In this document: in pieces, positions 8,562 to 14,102 of the stretch
How positions within the stretch are numbered: position 1 is the stretch's first letter
Layout of the letters: each line of letters opens with the position of its first letter
Source of the DNA: Bacteroidales bacterium Bact_19
GTDB lineage: Bacteria > Bacteroidota > Bacteroidia > Bacteroidales > ML635J-15
Reading direction: 5' to 3'
Length of the DNA stretch: 50,761 nt
Assembly (NCBI GenBank): GCA_001603595.1
Contig: LUZK01000076.1
Span: 1 to 50,761, forward strand
Program-made: the position numbers and the translations under genes
Notes under the pieces: model-generated
Told to the model about the DNA's origin: nothing
Database searches by the model: none
The model's input: the letters and a program-made list of their open reading frames with translations, nothing else

Positions 8562-10002
8562 AATTCTTTTTTAAAAAGTAATTAAGCGTTATAAGAGCTA
8601 AAACTGTGCTTATTCCAATTGCTGCAATAATAATCCAAATGTTATATGGATGGTAATTATTCCATAGGTATTCGTTTAATTGTTGCTGATTCATATTTAG
8701 ATGGTTTGCAACTGCATTCAGATAATCGTTTTGTGTAAAATCATCAGAAATGTTTGGAATCTTTAACCCTAATTTTATAGCCTCCATTTGAGCAATATTT
8801 ATTTTGTCTCCAATTTTTTGATAAACATTTCCGGAAATAAGCCCGGCAAAAAAGTTACCTGCAGCCATTGGCAAAAAACTGCAACCCATGTAAAGCGCGG
8901 TTTTTCCTTCTGGAGCTATTTTGCCAATGTATTCTGTAGTTTTGGGAGAACCTGCCATTTCGCCAATTCCAAAAATTAAAATTGTAATAAACAGATGCAT
9001 GGGATTATGTGTCAAAAATGAGAGAGACAAACCTATTGTAGCAATCAAAAATCCTGCGATTATTGAATGTATTGGCTTTATTCTCATTACCAAATAAGAA
9101 ATTAAAAGCTGGAATAAAATTATGTACATTGCATCAATGTTGGTCATCATTTCTGCGGCAATGGTTTTATCTGCTGTACCTATTTGCTCTGCAAACCATG
9201 GCCAAATTTTGTAAATATTCTCATAAACTATTGATGTATCCATCCATTGGTCAATAAATACCGGCAAAGTGTAGAATAATTGATTATACATGGTCCAGAA
9301 TCCTGCAACAATTAGAAGAAAAAATACAAATTTTACATCCTTTAAGGCTTCTGTGATATTTTTTAAAATTTTAATAATTTCTTCTATTAAATTAGAATTT
9401 TTTCGTGGTTTTATGGGATCTTTAAAAAAGAAAATGACAAGAATAAGGTTTATTAAAATCACAGCCGAAGAAATCATAAAAACATATTGCCAATTTTTTT
9501 GACGAGATAATGATGCAACAATAGGTCCAATAAAAGCTCCGATGTTAACAATCATATAGAATATTCCGAAACCCATTGAAGATGTTTGCTCGTCGGTAGT
9601 TTTAGCAATACATGCAGATATAATTGGTTTAAAAAGAGCTGCTCCGATTGCAAGCATAATAAATGCAAAAAATACGGATTCATAAGATTTTACTTGACCT
9701 AAAATAAAATATGAAGATGATAGAATTATGTATGCAATGATAAGCATTTTTTTGTATCCAACTCTATCTGCAATAGCCCCGGTAATAACAGGCATGAAGT
9801 ACAAAAATCCAACAACCGAACCCATTAAAATTCCCTTTTGTACTTGTGAAAAACCTAAAGCTCCGGAATCTGTGGAGCCGGTCAAATAAAGTGCAAAAAT
9901 CATGAACATTCCATACCATGCCCATCTTTCGAAAAGCTCCATGATATTTGCAATCCAGAAAGTTCTGGGAAATCTTTTGATTATTTTAAAAAATGAATTC
10001 AT
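8560..10002 (-). CDS. MFS transporter of the POT/PTR (proton-coupled oligopeptide) type
   Basis: The protein is 480 residues with about 12 or more membrane segments. Two POT signatures are visible: the ExxER proton-coupling motif at residues 22-26 (ELFERWAWYG) and FYMIVNIGAFIGP, matching the family's FYxxINxG. The MFS loop motif appears as GAIADRVGYKKML. It should import di- or tripeptides, or a related substrate, with protons across the inner membrane. An unusual hydrophilic insert of roughly 60 residues (about 380-445) lies before the last helix. The LysE-type gene ends 12 bases upstream, so they share a transcript. The substrate is an inference. Confidence 0.82.
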   Translation of the reverse strand: MNSFFKIIKRFPRTFWIANIMELFERWAWYGMFMIFALYLTGSTDSGALGFSQVQKGILMGSVVGFLYFMPVITGAIADRVGYKKMLIIAYIILSSSYFILGQVKSYESVFFAFIMLAIGAALFKPIISACIAKTTDEQTSSMGFGIFYMIVNIGAFIGPIVASLSRQKNWQYVFMISSAVILINLILVIFFFKDPIKPRKNSNLIEEIIKILKNITEALKDVKFVFFLLIVAGFWTMYNQLFYTLPVFIDQWMDTSIVYENIYKIWPWFAEQIGTADKTIAAEMMTNIDAMYIILFQLLISYLVMRIKPIHSIIAGFLIATIGLSLSFLTHNPMHLFITILIFGIGEMAGSPKTTEYIGKIAPEGKTALYMGCSFLPMAAGNFFAGLISGNVYQKIGDKINIAQMEAIKLGLKIPNISDDFTQNDYLNAVANHLNMNQQQLNEYLWNNYHPYNIWIIIAAIGISTVLALITLNYFLKKN

Positions 10003-10014
10003 TCTTAAGATTAT

Positions 10015-10641
10015 TTACAAGAATATGCTTAATATAATTACAATTCCGAAAATTATAACGAAGATACTTGCAATTCTATTTATATATAATAATCGTCTTA
10101 ATCTAAATTTATCTCTAAAAATATTGACAATGCTTGATAAACTGAACCAATATAATGATGCCCCGAACAAAATTCCAAGAATCAAAATAATCACAGCCCA
10201 CAAATTTGCTCTTGTGTCAACAATGCTGAAACTGGCAAATACAGCAGCAAAAACAAAAATCGTAATAGGATTTGAAATTGTAAGTGCAAAAGTTGACAAA
10301 AAATCTCCAAATAAACCTTTTCTTTTTCTTTTTAATTGTTTGCGTAATTCGATTCCCGGATTGCTGTACCATAATCTATATCCTAGTAGAAACAGAACAA
10401 TGGAACCAATTATTCTTAAAAAAGTTTGGTATTCTATCAAATAATCAATAATAAAGGAGACCCCAAATCCTGCTATTGTAGCATAAAATACATCTGCCGA
10501 AGCTGCTCCAAGTCCACTGAAAAAACCAGAAATACGTCCTTTATTCAAAGTTCGTTGAATACATAATACTCCAACAGGGCCTAAAGGGATAGAGGCTGAT
10601 AAACCCACAATTACACCTTTCCAAAAATAATCGAAAATCAT
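10015..10641 (-). CDS. LysE family amino-acid or metabolite exporter
   Basis: This 209-residue inner-membrane protein has about six hydrophobic helices and the LysE/RhtB N-terminal signature GLSASIPLGPVGVLCIQRTLNKGRISGFFSGLG. Family members export amino acids or similar small molecules. The ATG at 10641 is preferred over one nine codons earlier because it leaves a normal N-terminal helix (MIFDYFWKGVIVG). It is the first gene of a two-gene leftward unit with the POT-like transporter. I find no clean promoter box upstream. Confidence 0.85.
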   Translation of the reverse strand: MIFDYFWKGVIVGLSASIPLGPVGVLCIQRTLNKGRISGFFSGLGAASADVFYATIAGFGVSFIIDYLIEYQTFLRIIGSIVLFLLGYRLWYSNPGIELRKQLKRKRKGLFGDFLSTFALTISNPITIFVFAAVFASFSIVDTRANLWAVIILILGILFGASLYWFSLSSIVNIFRDKFRLRRLLYINRIASIFVIIFGIVIILSIFL

Positions 10642-10830
10642 GTCGCAAAGAAAATAAAAATATATCAATAATAGGTGTTTTTATGTTAAAAGAATTTTAA
10701 ATACATTGATAGTTTTTTTTGATTTTATTATAAAAAACATTTGAAAGAAAAGTTTTCAGCGAAAATTAACAGATTAAGTTTATTTTAATTATTAAAGCGA
10801 TTGGATTGTTTAATTTAATTAAAAATACTT

Positions 10831-10838
10831 TAATTTTG
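10831..10838 (+). promoter_or_regulatory. promoter -7 box for the TIGR02757-trmN operon
   Basis: TAATTTTG matches TAnnTTTG and sits 13 bases before the ATG at 10852. A TTG at 10806-10808 is a plausible -33 element. Confidence 0.55.
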
Positions 10839-10851
10839 ACAAATTTATAAA

Positions 10852-11619
10852 ATGGATAATTTAAGTTTATCGGAAATAAAGAAATTCTTGGACGAGAAAT
10901 ATGAAATATATAATCGTCCCGAATTTGTTGAAAATGACCCAATAAGCATTCCTCATAGTTTTAACTCGAAAGAGGACATTGAAATAAGTGCATTCATAAC
11001 TTCATGTATTGCTTGGGGACAAAGAAAATCCATAGTAAAAAATGCTTATTATTTTATGAAATTGATGGATAATTCTCCTTATGATTTTGTGATAAATCAC
11101 AGTGATGAGGATTTGAGAGTATTGGATAAAGCTGTGCATAGAACTTTTAATGGAGAAGATCTGAAGTATTTTGTAAATTCTTTAAAAAATATTTATTTGA
11201 ACTACGGGGGTTTGGAAAATTTATTTTGCGGATATGATGATTTAAAGGATGCTTTGATAAATTTCTACAAAATATTTTTTGATAAAAAAGAAGTAAAATT
11301 GCGGACTCGTCGCCACGTGTCAAATGTTGAATCAGGTTCGGCAGCGAAAAGGTTAAATATGTTTTTGAGATGGATGGTAAGAAATGATGGAAGAGGAGTA
11401 GATCTGGGAATTTGGAAAAATATTCCTCCAGCGAAATTATATATTCCATTGGATGTTCATTCAGGCCGAATATCGAGGATGCTTGGCATTTTAAAAAGAA
11501 CTCAAAATGATTGGAAAGCTGTTGAAGAATTAACAAATATTTTAAGATTTTTCGATCCTGAAGATCCTGTGAAATATGATTTCTCACTGTTTGGTTTGGG
11601 TGTAAACGAAAAGTTTTGA
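10852..11619 (+). CDS. TIGR02757 (DUF2400) family protein
   Basis: The 255-residue length is normal for this conserved family of unknown biochemical role. Recognisable family blocks are SFNSKEDIEISAFITSCIAWGQRKSIVKNA, HRTFNGEDLKYFV, LNMFLRWMVRNDGRGVDLGIWK, and the C-terminal IPLDVHSGRISRMLG...DWKAVEELTNILRFFDPEDPVKYDFSLFGLGV. It is predicted cytoplasmic, with no signal peptide. The overall layout (helical, with a conserved DP..DPvKYDF tail) is reminiscent of HhH-type DNA-repair folds, but that is an inference. It lies 7 bases upstream of the tRNA methyltransferase gene and is probably co-transcribed with it. Confidence 0.88.
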   Translation: MDNLSLSEIKKFLDEKYEIYNRPEFVENDPISIPHSFNSKEDIEISAFITSCIAWGQRKSIVKNAYYFMKLMDNSPYDFVINHSDEDLRVLDKAVHRTFNGEDLKYFVNSLKNIYLNYGGLENLFCGYDDLKDALINFYKIFFDKKEVKLRTRRHVSNVESGSAAKRLNMFLRWMVRNDGRGVDLGIWKNIPPAKLYIPLDVHSGRISRMLGILKRTQNDWKAVEELTNILRFFDPEDPVKYDFSLFGLGVNEKF

Positions 11620-11626
11620 GATTTTT

Positions 11627-12331
11627 ATGGAAAATGTATTTAGATTTAAAAAGTTCAGCATACAACATCACCCCGAAGTTATGAAGGTAGGCACAGATGG
11701 CGTACTGGTCGGAACTCTTGTAAATTGTGAAAACTCAAAAAATATTCTTGATATAGGAACAGGAACCGGATTAATTGCACTAATGTTGGCTCAGCGCTCT
11801 GATGCAAATATATATTCAATAGACATAAATCCAAAAGCTGTCGAAATTGCCAGAAAGAATGTTAATAATTCGCCATGGAAAGAAAGAATAAAAGTTGAAA
11901 ATATTTCTCTGCAGGCATTTAATTCCCAAAAAAAATTTGATTGTATTGTAAGCAATCCTCCTTTCTTTTCAGAAGATGTAAAACCTACGGCATCAAGCAG
12001 AAAGCAAGCTCGTCACAATGATGATCTAAAGGTAGAAGAGTTGTTGCATTACAGCGAAAAACTATTGGAAGAAGTAGGTCAAATTTCAGTTATTTATCCG
12101 ATTAAACAATCTCAGATTTTTTTAGATATTGCCGGCAAAAATGGATTTTATTGTAAAAGAATAGTGGAGATTTATCCAAATTCTAATTCTGATTGTGTAA
12201 GAAGATTTATAACAGTTTCAAAAATTTCATCAGAAGTAATTACTGAAAAACTTGTTATTGAAAATGGCAAACGCCACGATTATACAGAAGAATACATAAA
12301 TCTAACAAGGGATTTTTATCTTGCATTTTGA
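11627..12331 (+). CDS. trmN: tRNA1(Val) (adenine(37)-N6)-methyltransferase, TrmN6/YfiC type
   Basis: This 234-residue class I SAM methyltransferase belongs to the N6-adenine group. The SAM-binding motif I is ILDIGTGTGLIALMLAQR, motif II is IYSIDINPKAVEIARKN, and the catalytic motif is IVSNPPFF (NPPF, typical of amino-group methylation of adenine). The N-terminal FKKFSIQHHPEVMKVGTDGVLVG block is characteristic of the TrmN6/YfiC family. It modifies A37 of tRNA1(Val) in E. coli; the same role is likely here. A dispersed repeat with an inverted terminus begins directly after its TGA stop. Confidence 0.9.
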   Translation: MENVFRFKKFSIQHHPEVMKVGTDGVLVGTLVNCENSKNILDIGTGTGLIALMLAQRSDANIYSIDINPKAVEIARKNVNNSPWKERIKVENISLQAFNSQKKFDCIVSNPPFFSEDVKPTASSRKQARHNDDLKVEELLHYSEKLLEEVGQISVIYPIKQSQIFLDIAGKNGFYCKRIVEIYPNSNSDCVRRFITVSKISSEVITEKLVIENGKRHDYTEEYINLTRDFYLAF

Positions 12332-12666
12332 TTAAACCTAAATTCCGCAGTCGAAAATTCAAAATTTGTTTAAAGGCTATAGGCTATAATTTTAGAGCGT
12401 TGAGGCTTTCGAAACGCCCGTATTTCTACATTTCTCAGTGGGTGTGCGTAGCTAAACACATCCTATAAGCGTTAGCTCTTTAAATTTCTAATGCTTAATG
12501 CGGGTTGAATTTTTGTTGTTTACACTTAGTATAAATTCTTACTAATTAAAATAGTTTTTTTATAAAAAATATCTTGTCTTTGCTTGTTTATCTGCTTATT
12601 AAAACTAAAAATTTCTAAAACTACACATAATAAATTAGATTCTAGCACGGAATTCTATCTAACTAA
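12332..12666. repeat. structured dispersed intergenic repeat, copy 1 (MITE-like)
   Basis: This non-coding block of about 335 bases aligns along its length with 44809-45072. Its left end, TTAAACCTAAATTCCGCA, is the reverse complement of the right end of copy 2, so the unit has inverted termini; its own right end is degenerate (CACGGAATTC). Inside it are a GCGTT/AACGC hairpin (12395-12401 with 12413-12419) and a GGGTGTG/CACATCC hairpin (12440-12446 with 12457-12463), both with counterparts in copy 2. Shared single-strand text includes TTGAATTTTTG-like and TTAGATT...GCACGGAATT-like segments. It abuts the trmN stop on the left and the IS110 remnant stop on the right. Confidence 0.7.
12395..12463. 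other. two conserved hairpins in repeat copy 1
   Basis: Hairpin A pairs 12395-12401 with 12413-12419 (one mismatch; loop TGAGGCTTTCGA-like). Hairpin B pairs 12440-12446 with 12457-12463 (7 pairs, one G-U; loop CGTAGCTAAA). The loop words GAGG and GTAGC recur in copy 2. Confidence 0.6.
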
Positions 12667-12670
12667 ATTT

Positions 12671-13098
12671 CTAACATACTGATAATGACTTTAAATCTAT
12701 ATTATAGTTCCGTATCATTTTTTGTATTTGTTTGGTTTTAATCTGCTTCATTTTTTCTTTATATTCTTCGGAATTGATGTGGGTATATTTCTGTTTTTCA
12801 TTATCATATTCCATATTATAACTGCTAGCTTTCTTGCCGTGGCAGTTATTGCTGCGGTTCTACCTTTTTTGTAGGCAATTCTTCTAAAAAACATAAGTAA
12901 AAAGCCATCTTTAGAGTTTTCAATTGTATTAGCGGCATTCCTTAACGCTAATGAAAAATGGTTTTTCCCTTCAGAAGTTCTACTGCTTATTTTTTTGCTT
13001 CCCGTAATTTTATTATTTGGAGCTAATCGTAACCCATTGACAACATGTGAACGTGAGCCTACGTCAATACCTGCAGCAAAGGGATTAACAACTTGCAT
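12671..13098 (-). pseudogene. IS110-family transposase remnant, internally deleted and frameshifted
   Basis: The frame starts at ATG 13098 with MQVVNPFAAGIDVGSRSHVV, the N-terminal DEDD (RuvC-like) opening of IS110 transposases. It jumps directly to GLRLAPNNKITGSKKISSR...ALRNAANTIENSK...FFRRIAYKKG...AITATARKLAVIIWNM, which is the C-terminal Transposase_20 part. The E, D, D residues and the linker are missing, so about two thirds of a normal protein of 320-400 residues is gone. Near 12808-12815 the frame shifts again; the true C-terminus continues in another frame as EYDNEKQKYTHINSEEYKEK...NYNIDLKSLSVC and stops at 12671. The usual ISGGK-like motif reads ITGSK. It cannot be an active transposase. 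Confidence 0.85.
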
Positions 13099-13224
13099 TT
13101 TGTCAAATTTTTTCAACTTTTTAAAATTTAAAAGTTTAAACAAATAAGTACAAGGAAATGTATTATCTTTGCTACTATTATTCAATGCGAGATAACTAAT
13201 GTTTCATCATTGAATGTCTCAAAG

Positions 13225-13242
13225 GGCTTTCGAGAGAAAGCC
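13225..13242. other. perfect 7-bp hairpin in the non-coding end of the IS110 remnant
   Basis: GGCTTTC-GAGA-GAAAGCC, followed by TTTTT on the plus strand. It could be a structured part of the ancestral guide RNA region or a terminator protecting the element. No plus-strand gene ends close upstream. Confidence 0.5.
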
Positions 13243-13371
13243 TTTTTGCATTTCAACCAAAATTTGGGTGGGGATAAAATCACCATTTACGCATTAGGCT
13301 TCTTCTTGTACATCGGCTGCAATTTAGATCTTTTATGTCAGATTTTTTTAATCTCTTGAAATTTGGGTTAA

Positions 13372-13476
13372 TGTAGTATTATGTTTTTTATAAAATTTTG
13401 TTTATTCAAAATATTATGAATTTGAGTTGATAATGAAATTTTTATTGATAGAAATTTATTCTACTTTTATGAGAAT
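13372..13476. other. AT-rich intergenic stretch
   Basis: No gene, hairpin or promoter box is evident between the IS110 remnant and the stop of the beta-barrel gene at 13477. Confidence 0.5.
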
Positions 13477-14055
13477 TTAATTTTTAAAAGTACCCAGTTT
13501 AAACGTCAAAAACACTCCGGGGGATGAAAAGTCTTTAGCAGAATATAGAACAGGAGATTTTGGAAAATAAGTATAAAAATATTGTATCCCAAATGCAATT
13601 TTAAAGATATCACTAACTGAATACTGAATTCCAAGTTGCGGATTTATTCCGTATGTTGTTCTTTTTCCGTATCTTACAAAATATGTATCGAGCATTCTTG
13701 TCTGGCCTATGTTGAATTTAATTCCGGAAAATATGTTCAAATGTTTTGATTTTCGGAAAGTATAATTAAATTCTAGGCCTCCGTAAGAATATGCTAATTT
13801 ATAATTAATATTTGTTGTGTCAGTTTTTAAAAAAGGACTGTTCAATCCGCTGAAGAATACTCCTAAAGTGAAGTTTTTGATTATAAAACCTCCGCCTCCT
13901 CCAAGAAATAATGCAGGTTTATTTTCTATTGTTCTTACATCTAATCCAAAATATCCTAACCCTTCACCTGCATATTGGTCGTTTTCTTCAAGCTGAGAAT
14001 ATGTAGGGGATGTTATAGATATAAAACAAACTAATATTATTAAAGCTCTTTTCAT
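13477..14055 (-). CDS. predicted outer-membrane beta-barrel protein, unknown function
   Basis: The protein is 192 residues with a signal peptide (MKRALIILVCFISITSPTYSQ). The mature sequence shows alternating strand-like segments (ALFLGGGGGFIIKNFTLGVFFSG, YSYGGLEFNYTF, HLNIFSGIKFNIGQ, YGINPQLGIQYSV, FKIAFGIQYFY) and ends in FLTFKLGTF, consistent with an 8-strand barrel in the outer membrane. I do not recognise a named family. It has its own promoter box at 14070-14077. The dnaE2-like gene upstream ends 47 bases before its ATG. Confidence 0.7.
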   Translation of the reverse strand: MKRALIILVCFISITSPTYSQLEENDQYAGEGLGYFGLDVRTIENKPALFLGGGGGFIIKNFTLGVFFSGLNSPFLKTDTTNINYKLAYSYGGLEFNYTFRKSKHLNIFSGIKFNIGQTRMLDTYFVRYGKRTTYGINPQLGIQYSVSDIFKIAFGIQYFYTYFPKSPVLYSAKDFSSPGVFLTFKLGTFKN

Positions 14056-14069
14056 TTATTTTTTATTGA

Positions 14070-14077
14070 CAAATATA
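14070..14077 (-). promoter_or_regulatory. promoter -7 box for the beta-barrel gene
   Basis: The minus strand reads TATATTTG (TAnnTTTG), 14 bases before the ATG at 14055. Confidence 0.5.
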
Positions 14078-14102
14078 TCAATAATTTTTTATTTCAAACT
14101 TT

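Larger units (their letters stand above)
12671..13371 (-). mobile_element. decayed IS110-family element
   Basis: This covers the transposase remnant plus about 270 bases of upstream non-coding sequence. IS110-type elements carry long non-coding ends that specify a guide (bridge) RNA, so the non-coding part at 13099-13371 is a candidate relic of that end. It contains a perfect hairpin at 13225-13242. GAAATTTGGGTTAA at 13358-13371 resembles (12 of 14) the inverted terminus GGAATTTAGGTTAA of the repeat described at 44809-45072. The exact element ends are not certain. Confidence 0.5.

Noticed and set aside
11147-11671. A 174-codon minus-strand frame opposite the TIGR02757 gene
   Set aside because: It is the mirror of a conserved gene, with no family motif and no promoter box.
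12748-13185. A 145-codon open frame that could be called a novel small protein
   Set aside because: Its two halves are the N- and C-terminal parts of an IS110 transposase with the middle missing, so it is a pseudogene, not a new gene.
13225-13250. The hairpin plus TTTTT as a normal gene terminator
   Set aside because: No plus-strand gene ends nearby. Its place in the non-coding end of the IS110 remnant makes an element-related structure more likely.
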